This document shows positions 41,915 through 54,264 of a DNA stretch of 64,000 nucleotides, piece after piece (position 1 is the first letter of the stretch; every line of letters starts with the position of its first letter). This DNA is from Rhipidocladum racemiflorum (taxonomy: Eukaryota > Streptophyta > Magnoliopsida > Poales > Poaceae), in NCBI GenBank assembly GCA_036346355.1, contig CM070570.1, positions 2,914,001-2,978,000 of the forward strand, given 5' to 3'. The notes under the pieces are model-generated. The model did not search any database and was not told the DNA's origin. It was given only the letters and a program-made list of their open reading frames with translations. Position numbers and translations under genes: made by a program.

Positions 41915-41920
41915 ACTCGC

Positions 41921-44900
41921 TGTCAGACCCGAATCTACAAATCCGGACCTCTGTGTATTCTCGTACTAGTCCAGGATCACGCTAGTACACACAATGGTAC
42001 AAAGGTTGAGTATCACAATCATACACAACGGAAATAATTAATAAAGTACTTCAAATATTAAATAAACTGGTTACAAGACCTTAAGGTCACCTTACAAATA
42101 GTCTGCCACGCAGGGCTTACAACAACAAAAGAGAATAAACAGCAGCGGAATGAAGAACACCGAGGAATCCCATCAATACGCCACAGGCAATCGACGTGGT
42201 TCGACTCCTAGATAATCGCCTTCTCACGGAACTTCTTCTTCTTCGACGTTGTAGACTTACGCCACCGGTGATTTGTTTGTTGCAAGGGGTGAGTACATAA
42301 AGCACTCAACAAGTCATGCCTGTAATGCAAGTCTAATAACTATATGCATGGCTTATTCCAAAAGACAGTGAATGGTTATTTTGCAGAAAAGCAACATTTT
42401 GCCTCTATCAAATAATCTTAATAGATTCAAAAGCGTAAATATCATATTATATAATAAGTTATCAATCTCTTTTCAAACCATTTGGCACAAGCCCTAAATC
42501 ACTTTAGCAATTATCTCTGGCATACACCACCCATTCCCACATTTTTATTCTAGAAAATCTACCCTTGATCAGAATCCCGAGCTTTGTCCAGATCGTGGAC
42601 TCGGCTATTCGAATAGTTTTGACACACTCTGCAGAGGTTGTACACTTTACCCACATGATACAACAAGACACCACAAAGGCGATTAACCGTAGAAGCTTTT
42701 CGTAAAACTTCCGTCTCACACCAATGACCCTCTCCGGTTTGTGCCATACACCATCCCTTCCTTAGCAAGGCGAAGTATGGGACCGACAACACCGCTGGAT
42801 AGGGTACCAAGCCGTAGCTCCCAGACGCCCCCGCACAGCTTACTCCAGGTAGTCACACCCTTAGGTATCAAAGGTAAGACTTCGTAATCCTACTAACCTA
42901 AGACTGCCCCACACCACCATGTGGTTGTACGGAATACTCAGTTCAAAGGCTTGCAAGGTTAAGTCCTTAACTGTCCAGGGCAAGACATTCATCACTCATC
43001 CTCGACCCAAAACATCTCACATCGCTCATCCCAAGGCCGCAAAGGTCAAGTTTCTCAATATCTGTGCCATAAAGGCCCACCTCGGCATAAAGCCTCATAC
43101 CACTTGCCCTGCACTAAATCTTTTCCCCACCCTTGTTCAACTATTGTGCAACACATGCCAACAAAGAATTTCAGCTACCATGTAGAACCACAAAGGTACT
43201 CTACACTTCACATCTTCCCGTGACAAGTTCACACTTAACATTCCAAAATCATCTCACTTGTCATTAGTCAATATTATTTTGCTTATTTTGAAACAAGGTT
43301 CACGTAAGCATGGCTAAGCAACTAGTCACGGTCTAGCCTCCCGTGTTGGCACAATCATATTATCCAACATTTTAATCCCAACTTAAGGCAACAAGGAAAC
43401 ATATGACATACAAATAATATTAACAAGGGTGAGTTAACAATTAGGTTGATTAACTAATTACCCAAATTAAATTATTTATTTTATTCAACATAACATGCAT
43501 ACTTTAAATCGAAATATATCTTTAAAATGCTAGGATCAAAATGGTCAAAGCACGACTTGACTTCAAATAGAGGATACTCTTGATCTAATTCTTGAGCTTG
43601 GTCTTCGACTTCCACACTCCCGCCAGATCAACGCTCACGCCAGAGCAAACAACCACGTAAACACACAATCGGAAAAATGCCGCAAATCAAATTAATGCGT
43701 AATTTCGCGAAAACTTCCAGAAAATTAGTTTAGCATATTCTAAGATTTATAAAATTTATTTCGACATTTTGACACGTATAGTTTAGTAGTTACAAAATTC
43801 GCAATTTTGGACTTTCCGCAAATAATTTAACAGTATAAATTTAATTATAAAATTTCACAAAAATTACTGTAGAAAGGTATTAATATTTACTAATTTACAA
43901 AATTTGTCGCAAGCGAGTCGGACTTGGAACGAATTTGTAGCGAAAAAGAGAAAATTCGCAATTTCTGAAAAAGTTCATGTGTAAAACTAACTTTCTAGTT
44001 TCTTTTCCCTGTGCAGGGTACTGTGCGGCGAGAGCGACTCCATGCATGGGTACTGTGGTTCGGTTTTGAGAATATTTCAGCAAGCATACCACGACATGGT
44101 TAACAAAATATATATACACACATATACACGCAGACCATTCAACTAATATACGTATACATATGGAAGATTATACTAGCGAATCGGTCGAATAAATACATAC
44201 GGACCACCGAAAATAACCGTAGGTAGGCATATATATACACTCCGTTCTAGCCAACATGTATATACGCTAAAGTATACGTCCATCCGTCCAAACCGTATAT
44301 ACATTTATTCGCCAAAAATCTACGGTCCTCCGACTAACTATATATATACGCGAATATATATATGCATCTACTGACCACGGTACACGCGTTCACGCATATA
44401 GAAAAATCATATACGCTATTATCCTAATAAATACACGCGAATAAAATATATATATATAAGGAAACAAACATGCGTAGTATCGTATGTAGGCGCAACTATA
44501 GATGATGGGATCAACTAATCGACGGAGACGGAGTGCGCAAAAAGAAAAAGAAGTACCGATCTACGGCGGCAGTAGCGTAGAAAAGAAGACGACGTGGCCG
44601 GAACGTGTGCTCGCGATGTAGATGACGGCGACGACTACGGCAACGTCCACGTACACGGCAGCGATGACAACGTAGACGGCGGCGGCATCCACGGCAGCGG
44701 CGACGCGTGTCGGAGGCGATAACGACGATACGACGGCGACGGCGAGAGAAGCGCGCTGGCCGCCAAGTCGATGGTTTGGAGACGGTCAGCATATGGTATG
44801 AGGAGAGGTGAGAATGGAGAAATGACTTAAAAATGGAAAACACTGCTAGGGAGATAGAAATGGCTGGAAGGTTGGAAGTTGCCAGAGAAATGGAAACGTG

Positions 44901-45651
44901 TGTGCTGCAAAGGAAATGAATAGATCGCTAGCTTGTAGAGGAAACGCTGGAGCATGCGTGACGGCTAGAGAGGAAACGTTTCACGCCCTTAATCACGCAT
45001 GCATTGCCTGATATAAATGGGTGCATGCAAGGAAATGAATAGGGAACGGCTGGAGGATCAAGAGCACGTATTGCTAATTAAGCCCCATGCGTGAGAGTTT
45101 CCCACAATGCTTCATGCGTGGAGAAAATGGAGAGATGTGAAACGGTCGGAAAGGCAAAGGTCCAAATAGACATGCCTGCACGTATACGTGTTGCATATAT
45201 ACATGTATATGCACACATTGCGCAGAACGGGTTTAGAAGGGGAAAAAAAATAGCAGAGTGGCTCAAAAATCCAGGAAATTCTTCTAAAATACTATGAACT
45301 ATTTGGAACTTAGCAAAGTTGGTTTCGCGATTTTTGGACGTGTAGATTTTCCGCAAAAATTCTTTTCGTGAATCAGACACCTGTACCGATTTTTATAAAA
45401 TCAACGACTTACGTTAGATAGCAAGTTTTTCGAAAATATTTGAAACGAACACTCTCGTCTACCAATTATCTTACTTATCAACGAAATTTTAAATTTTATG
45501 CTTATTCGAAAACGCCGGATCTTTATTTAATACGATTAGTCCAACAAACTGGAATTCAAATTACTCGCGAGGGTTCCAAATAAACTTCAGAAAATACAAA
45601 TAATCCCAGAAACACACTAAATATATTAAAAGCAAATTTTGGGATGTTACA
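41921..45651 (-). repeat. Tekay 5' LTR
   Basis: Runs from TGTCAGACCCG to GGGATGTTACA, followed by target duplication GGCTG at 45652-45656. Confidence 0.95.
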
Positions 45652-45966
45652 GGCTGACCGGCCGGGACGTTACCCGGGACTACGTCAGGAACCGGATATC
45701 ACCCCTTAGGAGGAGGGAGCATCCCTTCTTCAAGGTCGAGGGGTGGCAGGACATCACCCGGGAGTCACGCCAGTGCACGCTATCGCTTCGACCTTCTTTT
45801 CCGAGCAGAGGATGCCCCTTCTCACGACCTCTCCTTCGGCTGGTATGCAGCTCCGCCAGAGGACTGGGTGGATGCGAGGGTGTCCGAGATGTTCGGCACC
45901 CCTAAAGGCAAGGAAATCATTGAGGGCCGCCAGATCCCGAACAACGTCCTTAACCGGACCGAGGCG

Positions 45967-46058
45967 GTAAGTCTTTAATTCAGACTTCTTATTTTGTCCG
46001 GACAGTTTTTCGGGGTCTTTCGACCTCATTCGAAGTTCTCTTTCTTTTCCTTTGGCAG
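45967..46058 (+). other. Predicted intron in the Tat antisense gene
   Basis: Donor GAGGCG|GTAAGTCTTT and acceptor TTTCCTTTGGCAG|AGAAGG, with a T-rich tract before the acceptor; 92 bp. Its direction proves that plus-strand transcription is the coding one. Confidence 0.65.
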
Positions 46059-47276
46059 AGAAGGTTGCCTCGAGGTCGCTGTGGCCCAACCGGGATCGCA
46101 GCTTGGCGGACAGTGGTCGAAGACCAAAGGACGGGCGGTCGCAAGCGCCGCGCTCGATCTCGCTGCCACGCCTCGCCTAGGCGACGCCGCAGCGCCCCGG
46201 CCGACGACCGCCACCCCGCCAAAGATTTGGAGTATGCCGATCGGCAGGAGGTGAGCGAACTTAGATTGTGGATGGATGAGTACACCGAGACAATCCCGAG
46301 CCGATGGCTCGCTTATGCGCCAAATTGTCGCTACGGCGAAGAAGGAGGCCGCAGCTGGGTCTGGCCCAAATACGGAAGGTCGAATCGAGGGCTGATCGCG
46401 GCCCTTTCAGCGGAGCTTCGCGCGGTGAGCTCGAGCTCGCCCCCGAGGACCGCGAGGAGGAGAAGGACGAGCCGACCCGCCCCTTGGTCCCGAGGTCCCG
46501 CAGTCGCTCGCTACGCTTAACCGCGCTTAACGCCGACCATCTCCGAGGTCGGGCTTGGGGAGGCCGACTCTTCTGGCCGCCAGGCCGACAAGGCGCTGGG
46601 CGAGGACATGGCCGCCCTTCCCGACCGCGCCGGCTCGGCTAGCGGACGCCGAGCGAGGTCGGGCTTTCTACTCCCCTCTTGTTTGTCTCTTCTCCCAAGA
46701 CCACACTAACCCCACATCGCCTATAGTGGGTGTGGCGGCCAGTGCGAGTTATGGGATTTCAAGCGATGGTCGACGATATTCTTGACCTCGTGCTAGAGAG
46801 GGAGCTCGCCCAGCCGCCGAGGCCGTCATGGGCGACGAGGCCGATGTGGGAGCTGGGCCGCGGAGGCCTGGGCCTCCACGGCCGTTGGTGGCGACGACGC
46901 CGAGGTGGGAGCGCTGCCGCGGAGCCCCGGGACCCGGAGGTCGTGTCTCCCGAAGAGGAGGCACGGAGGAAGATCGCGGCCGCCGATGCCCGAGCCGCGA
47001 TGGAGGGCATCCCCCACATCATAATCGTGGAGTCTGATGGTGATGAGCAGGAGGTGATCCTCGCTCTTGAGGCCGTCCCTCTCCAGGAGGCGGAGGTCGC
47101 CCCCCAGGGCAAAGCTCCTTCGCCCTCAGGGGACGGGGGAGCTCGGGCTCAAGCCTCCGCGCCCGATCAAGGAGAAGGGATCGAGGCGGAGATCCTTGCC
47201 CGCCCAGGGGGAACAGGACGAGACGGAGGACCCCGCCGAGATGTTCCAAACAGGGGTGGAGGCTCGGCTTTGTTGG

Positions 47277-47342
47277 GTAAGTACTCGACTCATGTGTTTT
47301 TATCAAAAACTCGATCACGACCTGAAATACCTTGTCGCGCAG
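47277..47342 (+). other. Predicted second intron in the Tat antisense gene
   Basis: Donor TTGG|GTAAGTACTCG is consensus. The acceptor CTTGTCGCGCAG|TGCC is weaker. 66 bp. Confidence 0.45.
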
Positions 47343-47780
47343 TGCCGGAGTCCACCATGAAGGACTTCCATGCCGCCACCGCGTCGCCGTGAAGTTGTCG
47401 CTAAGCACCAAGCCGAGCAGACGCCAAGATCGCGAGCTCGAGCGCCGGTTGCCGAGCCGACATCTTCTCGAGGCCGAGATCCGGCGGAAGGTGGAGGAGT
47501 CCGTGCACGAGCTCCAGGAGCGCCTCGACCGAGCGAGCAGCAAGGCTCGGGCCTTGAAGCCACGGTGGCGACCTTTGCGCGACGCCCAAGCGCCGAAGGA
47601 CAATCGACCAAAGAACGGAGGAGTCCAGCGACCGACAAGCGGCAAGCGAAGGTCGGGAAGCTCGCCGGCGGTGCTCGACCTTGAGTCCGAGCTTGACTTT
47701 GCGGGACGCAGCTCGCCGCTTCGCAGGACGCAGAAGCGTCGCCCTCGTAATTTTCTTTTCCTGTCTTTACCGTAAAAACT

Positions 47781-48360
47781 TAAGGAAAATCGCCACTTGA
47801 ACATAGAAAGAGCGTTTATCTATCTCTAAACGCTTTTTGTTGTTTTGTCCGAGATGATAACGATTTGTTTGGTGTCGTGGTTCCTTGTTCGGCTTACTTC
47901 GCCTTACGTGACTTAGCAATAATCGTATTAGGGAGTAGCTACCTCGCGTGAGAGCTGCACGAGGTCGTGGGCTACTTGGTACCCTATAGCGCTGGCCGCC
48001 AACGGAGGTCGTGGGCGTAGATCGCGAGCACGACCTTGTTGGCGGAGTAGAGTTCTGCGAGGACCGTGTGGCTCTTAGGGTACGGTGCAGGCCGATGCCG
48101 CCCACCGCCGACTTGAGCTTCGAACCGCTCGTAAGGGTGTCCTGTGCGAATCTTTGCTTGCGGCGGAGGTCTACCGCGAAAAGATGGTCGTCTTACGAGG
48201 AAGGAAGCCCTTGAGGTCGAGCTCTTGTCGCACGGTGTTTTGCCCCGACGACCGACTCCGCCTCGACACTTTGTCTGGTCGAGCTTAATCGTGAGAATTT
48301 TTGCGGAGGTAAAGGAGAAAGAGAGAGAGAAAGAACGAGAAGACGAGGTGACAAAATTTA
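47781..48360. other. Tat region between antisense gene and integrase; no gene
   Basis: The 3' ends of the two convergent transcripts should meet here. I see no coding sequence. An AAAGAGAGAGAGAAAG run lies near 48320. Confidence 0.45.
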
Positions 48361-49598
48361 TTAAAAAGGTAGGCGAGTGTGGTTAGACATGGAACTTACG
48401 CAGCTTGGTCGATGTTCCAAGTGGCGTGTTCTCGACCATCTTCCATCGCGAGACGGACAGCCCGGGCGTCTAGAGACGGCCGTGTAAGGACCTTCCCATC
48501 TCGGCGTTAGCTTGTTGGCTTTTGATGTGTCTTGGACCCGTCGCGTAACGAGATCGCCGATGTGCAAGGTCCTTGGTCGTAACGATTTAGCGGCGTGCTC
48601 GCGGAGAGCTTGCAGGTAGACCGCGGATCGCAGCGAGGACCTGCTTCACGAAGTTGCCTCCGCGAGGTCGAGGTCGAAGGCGCCGCCTTCTACGCCGATG
48701 CTATCGGGCTAGGTTCACCCTTGGGGATCCTAGGACAACTTCGGGCGGGTAGGACGGCTTCCGCGCCATATACGAGCTGAAGGGGTCTCACCGTAGCTCG
48801 GCTCGTCGTGGTGCGGACCGACTGCAGGACGGAGGTAGCTCATCCACCCAGGCCTGACTCATGCCGATCGAGGCTCTTAAAGACTCTCTTCTTGATTCCT
48901 TGACGATCTGCCTGTCGCGCTTCGGCCGCCCCATTGCTCGTGGGTGGGCCACGGATGCGAAGCATATCTTGGTCCCGACCTCCTCGCAATAAGCCTGAAA
49001 CACCTCGCCAGAATCGAGTGCCGTTGTCGGTAATGAGGCGACTTAACGCCAAAGCGGGTTACTACATTATTGCGGAAGAACCTTTTAGCCGCTGCGTGCG
49101 AGATGGTTGATATAGGCTCGGCCTCGATCCATTTAGTGAAGGTGTCGATTGCATTTAATGTATTTACAACCCCTCCTTCCCCTAGGAAATGGACCGAGTA
49201 TGTCGATGCCCCAAACCGAGAACGCCAAGGTTAGCGGCATGGTCTGCAGGCGTATGCCTACCGGGTGGACCTTCCGAGCATGGAATCGGCAAGATCGGCA
49301 GGAGGTTACCATGGAGCGCCGCCGTGGCCAGAGCCGCCGGCCAAGAGTAACCTAATCGAAGGCTTTGCTCACCAAGGTCCTGAAGGACGAGTGAGCTCCA
49401 CACATTCCGTCGTGGATATCCCTGAGGAGATATTTGCCTTCCTCTTGGGTGATGCATTTGGAGAGGACTCCAAGTGCACCTTTGCGGTATAAGAGTCCTT
49501 CGACCAATTTGTAGGCTGAGGAGCGTCTTATGAGCCGGGATTTCTCGGCTTCCTCCTCGGACAAAGGTCCCGTGAGCGAGACATCTGGATGAATGGCG
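48361..49598 (-). pseudogene. Tat integrase, frameshifted
   Basis: Pieces in order on the minus strand: zinc-binding region with Y-L-L-R-D-I-H-D-G-M-C-G-A-H (near 49400), core with LITDNGTRF carrying a catalytic aspartate (near 49030), and the segment P-T-S-N-G-A-A-E, with the glutamate, in the same frame. The C-terminal domain is W-E-G-P-Y-T-A-V at 48480-48500, with the segment GDLVTRRV before it. At least three frameshifts break it. Confidence 0.8.
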
Positions 49599-50240
49599 TC
49601 ATCCAACTCGGCCCCTGCCGAGGAAGGAGACGGTACCACCCGTCTCGGTTGCCTCCTCCTTGGTGGGTATGGAGGGCTTGTAAAGGTGCTCGACGAGCAC
49701 CCCCGCCGGGGCGGGAAGGTGGGCGGAACCGACCTTCGATAGATGGTCGGCCAGGGCATTGTCCTTCCTGGGAATGTACAGTACCTCGAAGTTTCTGAAG
49801 TACTTCTCCATCTTCCTTACTTCAGCCAGGTAAAGCGCCATTGAGTCATCGGAACACTGATACTCCTTGTTAACCTGGTTGATTTACCACCGCGAGTCGC
49901 CCTTCGCAGCTTAGTCGTTGGACTCGAGCGCTTTGCATGCCCAAGCCCTGGCTAGCGCACCTTCGTATTCTCGGCCGCATTGTTTGTTGCGCCGAAATGT
50001 AGTTGGAGGGCGATCGGATCCGCTCCCCGAGGGGATTCGAGGACCACTCCACCCGAGCAATCGTAAGCTCGGATCCGTCGGCGTGCATGACCCAAACACC
50101 GCGTGCTCTGACCGTTGGGTTCGGGCTCTGGCGGGGTGGTTTGTCCATTCGGCCAGGAAGTCCGCTAGAACTCGAGACTTGATCGCGGTTCGGCCGAGAA
50201 TTCGATCTCGACCGGCGAGCTCCATGGCCCATTTCGCGAT
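49599..50240 (-). pseudogene. Tat second (archaeal-type) RNase H
   Basis: The segment WVMHADGSEL is the first catalytic strand, followed by NPLGERIRSPSNYISAQQT. After a frameshift come the FRNFEVLYIPRKDNALADHL segment and S-K-V, the end of this fold. An extra RNase H after the normal one is diagnostic for Tat elements. Here it is broken into three frames. Confidence 0.8.
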
Positions 50241-51430
50241 TCGTCCGCTTATGCCTCGATTCCCGAGAATTTCTCTAAGCGGAAGTTGGTCAGGGACTTG
50301 GATTTTGTGGGCCTGGAAGTAGTGTCTTAACTTCTTCGAGGCCACGAGGAGCGCATAAAGGAGCTTCGACCTCGGGTAACGCTCCTTTGGTCCGTGCAAG
50401 ACTTCGCCGACGAGTAGATCGGGCGCCGCACCCGTCCCCGTTTCTACCGTTATGACGGGCGCTTACCGCCTGGGGTGTGGCGGCCAGGTAGAGTAAGAGA
50501 ACCTCTCCCGATTCGGCGTGGTCAAGACCGGGGCCTTGACAAATATAGCTTTAATTCTTTGAAGGAGCGATGCCGCTTCTCTCCGCCCAAGCGAAACCGT
50601 CGTGCTTCCTGAGCGCCTTGAAGAAAGGCAGGCGCTGCTCTCGAGCCGCGAGATGAAGCGACTTAGGGCCGCCATCCTTCCGGCCAGGATTGCACCTCCA
50701 GCGTACAAGCGGGTGGCCGATGTTCTCGATGGCCTCTATCTTCTCGTGGTTGGCTCCGATTCCTTGCGGACCGATCATGTAGCCGAGTACTTTGTTACCT
50801 TGACCCGAACACACATTTTTCAGGGTTCAACTTTATTCGATGTTTATTGAGGTTATGGAAAGTCTCCTCTAGATCGGATACATGGTCCGAGGCCATCTTG
50901 CTCTTGACGACTATGTCAGTCTACATACACTTCCGTGTTCCGACCTATTTGGTCCGAGAAGGTTTTTCGTGACGAGGCGCTGGAAGGTTGCTCCAAATGC
51001 CTTTAGACCGAAGGACATGGTCGTGTAGCGTAATGTGCCAAACGGCGTGATGAAGGAAGTTTTCTCCTCGTCGTCGGGCGATATGCCGATCTGGTGATAG
51101 CCTGAGTAGGCGCCCAGAAGCTCATCGCCTGAGCGGCCGTTGCGCCGACTAACCGGGTCTATCCGAGGTAGCGGGAAATTGTCCTTCGCACGCCAGATTC
51201 AGCCCGTGTGATCGACACACATGCGCCACTTGCCCCCTTTTTCATCACGATAACCGGGTTGGCCAACCAATCGGAATGGTCGACCTCCCGTATGAAACCG
51301 GCTTTGAGGAGCTTGTCCAGCCTCTCGATGATGGCTTGCTTCTCCGGGAGAAGCGCTGAGCTCTGCCGCATGTGCTTTTGTCGTGCCGAATCGCTAGCTT
51401 TGTGCTCGATGACCTCCCTTGGGACTCGGG
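50241..51430 (-). pseudogene. Tat reverse transcriptase and first RNase H, frameshifted
   Basis: Readable parts are A-I-I-E-R-L-D-K-L-L-K-A-G-F-I-R-E-V (51320-51270), N-P-V-I-V-M-K-K-G, the segment LGYMIGPQGI with E-K-I-E-A-I near 50760, and in RNase H P-R-S-K-L-L-Y-A-L-L-V-A-S-K-K-L-R-H-Y-F-Q-A-H (50370-50300) and D-F-L-A-E-W-T at the end. The Y-x-D-D active site is not readable because of frameshifts around 50900-51000. Confidence 0.8.
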
Positions 51431-51779
51431 CATGCTCGGACGGTTCCCAGCGAACGTGTCCGCACTTCTCCGGAGGAAGGTCACGAGCTCGAAGTTCCTA
51501 TTTAGGGTCCAGGAAGCCCCACGTGTACGACCTTGCTTGGCTCGGCGTCGCAAATGGATGGCCTTAGTTTCTCCTCTCCGGCCTGGAGGGTAGCCTGGCC
51601 GGAACTCCTCGGCTCTTGGTCGGGTCCGCTACCGGGCAGCTGCCCGACCATGTCTAGAGCCTTCGCCGCAGCTTAGGGCCGCCGGGCTTCCTTTGACCGT
51701 GATCACGCCGCCGGGCCGGGACCTTCAAGCATTGGTACCGTGATGAGTGGCGACCATGAATTTGGCGGCGGCCGCCCAG

Positions 51780-52052
51780 ATGGCGTTGTAAGCCGACTCA
51801 AGTCGACTACTTGAACGTGATCAGTTCCGTTCGGAAGTTGCTCGGATTGCCGAACGCATCGGCAGGATGATCTGGCCGAGCGGCCCGACCGACGCTCGCA
51901 CTATTCGTAGAACGGGACCACCAAGCTTTTGATCTTGGAGCGAGGATTTGCATCTCGTCCAAGACCTTGGCGGATATCAGGTCCAGGGAGCTCCCGCAAT
52001 CCACAAGGACCCGACCTACCGCGGTGTTGCAGATCGTTGGGTTAACGACCAC
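51780..52052 (-). pseudogene. Tat protease
   Basis: VVNPTICNTAVGRVLVDCGS followed by S-L-D-L-I-S-A-K-V-L is the retropepsin region with catalytic aspartate (D-C-G-S where D-G-G-S or D-T-G-A is usual). The frame is lost after the next forty residues. Confidence 0.75.
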
Positions 52053-54215
52053 CTAAGCCTTTGGGGTTTTGTCAACCCTGTGGGGCGCCGCCCTTGGAGA
52101 AGTTGATCGGCAGCTCGGACCACTTGAGCCGCCGGACAGAGGCTTCCCTGAGTGACACGGCACCTCGCGGGCGGCCTCCTTTAGCTCCCGACGTGACTCC
52201 ATAGGCGGCGGAGCCCCGAATATCACGGCGATGTGATTTCTGGCCCCGGTACTCCATGTCCGTGTCTTCCTCCTCGGCGGGCTTCTTGCCCTTGACGCCT
52301 CCTTCCTCGCCTGGGAGCGTAGGCATGGGACCCTTGCCGTCAGAGAATTGCTCCAGCGGGAGGCCCATGTCCCGCACTCCGCAGGTCGTGCCGTGTGCCT
52401 GGTGGAGCGGGCAAAAATAGGCGCTAGCCCGTCCGCGCTGGTCGCCGCGGTCTTGGTCGTCCCGGTTTGCTCGCGGCTCACTGAGCCGGTCGGCCTTTCC
52501 CTTTCGCGGCCCCTCCTTTATACGATTGCGAGGTTGGCCGTTGTCGTTCGATGGCCGCCACCATGTGGGAGACGGAGGGTTTTTTCTTTTTTTTTTATTT
52601 TTTTCTCGATCGAGCTCATGCTCTTTCGGCTTGACGCCCCTTCGAGCCCGGCCGAGGGGCAGCTTTCCTCGCCCAGAAATTTTCTTCCATTGGACGGCCT
52701 TGTCCGCGTTGGCATAACGGTCAGCCATGCGGAACAGCTCGTTGGCTGTGATGTCCGGGTGAATTTCGAGGTCCTGAGTGAAGCGTACGTCTCGGACCCC
52801 GAACTTGAAAGCCCGGACGACCGCCTCATCCGAGATGCTTGGGATGGAATTGCGCGACTTGCATGAAGCGCCGACGAATCTGGCGCAGGTCTCGCCCTCC
52901 GTCAGATCGACGCTCAAGGTCGCGCTCCTTCCTCGGCGGACGAGCGACTCCGGAAGTTAGCTCGAGAGTGCCGCCACCGGGCCCAGACCGGATCGAAGTT
53001 TTCCTTCGGTTGAATAGCCACGCCCGAGCCGGCCTGGCCCAGATCAGGCGTAAAAGTTAGCCATGACCCTTTCATCACCCCGGCGCTAGAATGGCCGTGG
53101 TGTAGATCGAGAGGAACTCGTCGGGTTCTCGAGTCCCGTCGAATCTCGATGTGACCCGGCTTGAACCTTGTCGGCCAGGTCACACGTCAGAGCAACGCTG
53201 CGACGCCTCGCACCAAAACGGACTGCCGGACGGTCACCACGAGCGCCGGTCGGGGCGATCCCCACCACCGAGCCCGAGGTTAGTGGGCCCAGCGAGAGAA
53301 TACCTCCCTACGCTCAGAGGATGGAGAGTGGCCCAAGAGGAATGTTCGGCCCGGTTCTCGCCTGCGTGGCTCAGATTCCGCCGGTCCCGAGGGAGCCCCC
53401 GAATTGCTCCGGTGCCCTCCCGAGCCCGGCCAAGGCCAAGGCCGGCCACTCAGCGGCCGCGTGAGTCGTCGGGGTGGAGGCGCCGGACACCGGCGGTGGC
53501 GTTCAGGAATTGCTCTGGGCGTCCCTTTCTCGGGAGGCTTCCGCCGCTTTTATGTCTGTGGCAATTTCCTCGAGGTCGTCGGCCACAGCCGCACCTATGG
53601 CTTCTAGGTCGACCTGCTCAGGAAACTCTCTGAGGTTGCGTACCACCGTGGCCAAGGCTTGAAGGCGTTCCTCGCTCGGGGGAACGCGGGGTGACGAGCT
53701 CGTTCGTCGTCGCACGGGCTCCGGAGTCCCGTACGCGTGGAAATTCTCACGGACTTCGGCCCTGGTCTTGTCGGTTAGGCCACCTCGGACGTGCCGGCGT
53801 AAGCTGGCCAGCGTCCGATTCGTAGACGCCGCAGGTGCTCCTTGGCCGCCTCGTAGCGGTCAAGACGCGCCGGCCGGATTTGCTCGACATTTCGATCCTC
53901 CTCCGCAACGAAGACGCGTTACGGGATTGACGGATCGCGAGGGGACATCACGGTGTCTCCCGTGAAGCGGTCCCTGGTCGAAGCTCGAAAAGGTCCGGGA
54001 TGTCCAGACCATCGAGAGCCCGGCCATACTCGCCGTCCGGAGAGGGCGCCGAGCCGAGCGAAAGAATCGCTTCCGGCGGGCGGTTTCGCGAGAAGCTCGG
54101 AACCGTCGTGATTCCTAAGGCCGGCGACGTTAAGCGGCCCCATTGTCGAAGAATCGCTTGTCTTCTTCCTCAATTCCGGGCGCCGAGGCCCTCGACGATC
54201 TTGGGAATTTGTCAT
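52053..54215 (-). pseudogene. Tat gag, frameshifted
   Basis: The start is probably at 54215 (MTNSQDRRGP). An N-terminal segment at 53503-53715 has L-R-E-F-P-E-Q-V-D-L-E-A-I-G-A-A-V-A-D-D. Then comes the capsid region (P-T-R-F-K-P-G-H-I-E, near 53160) and, in one long frame 52072-52917, R-F-V-G-A-S, F-R-M-A-D-R-Y-A-N-A-D-K-A and a Lys/Arg-rich RNA-binding part. A zinc-knuckle-like C-P-L-H-Q-A-H-G-T-T-C replaces the usual CCHC form. Most frames are out of register. Confidence 0.75.
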
Positions 54216-54245
54216 CCTCGGGATTCCTCACGAAAGGAAAGTCGG

Positions 54246-54263
54246 TCCCCACGGACGGCGCCA
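54246..54263 (-). promoter_or_regulatory. Tat primer-binding site
   Basis: TGGCGCCGTCCGTGGGGA on the minus strand, one base from the LTR. This TGGCGCCGT form is usual for Tat and Athila elements and resembles the 3' end of Asp tRNA. Confidence 0.8.
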
Positions 54264-54264
54264 C

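Larger units (their letters stand above)
34708..45651 (-). mobile_element. Tekay-type chromovirus (Ty3/Gypsy), gag-less
   Basis: A complete 10.9-kb insertion with LTRs of 3745 and 3731 bp and a perfect 5-bp target duplication. The internal part is only 3.5 kb: from the 5' side, primer-binding site, short leader, a protease remnant, reverse transcriptase, RNase H, integrase, chromodomain, polypurine tract. Gag and the protease active site are absent, so it was probably mobilised by proteins from a relative. The chromodomain and LTR start TGTAACATCCC point to the Tekay (Del) lineage. It lies in the antisense gene of the Tat element. Confidence 0.95.
45657..47780 (+). pseudogene. Antisense gene of the Tat element, 3' part
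   Basis: It continues the gene broken at 34707. The first exon piece reads LTGRDVTRDYVRNRISPL and F-F-K-V-E-G-W-Q-D-I-T-R-E, the end of the PF04195-type domain. Intron sites are seen at 45967-46058 and 47277-47342. Later sequence (46740-47780) is rich in Glu, Ala, Arg and Pro and contains a helix-forming segment V-E-E-S-V-H-E-L-Q-E-R-L-D-R-A-S-S-K-A near 47490-47545, so the protein probably ends in a coiled coil. Frameshifts are many. No enzyme motif is visible. The function is unknown; antisense genes of this kind are a recurring feature of Tat elements. Confidence 0.65.

Noticed and set aside
46749..47112. Minus-strand Arg/Ser-rich frames opposite the Tat antisense gene
   Set aside because: Intron signals and the domain direction show the plus strand is coding here.
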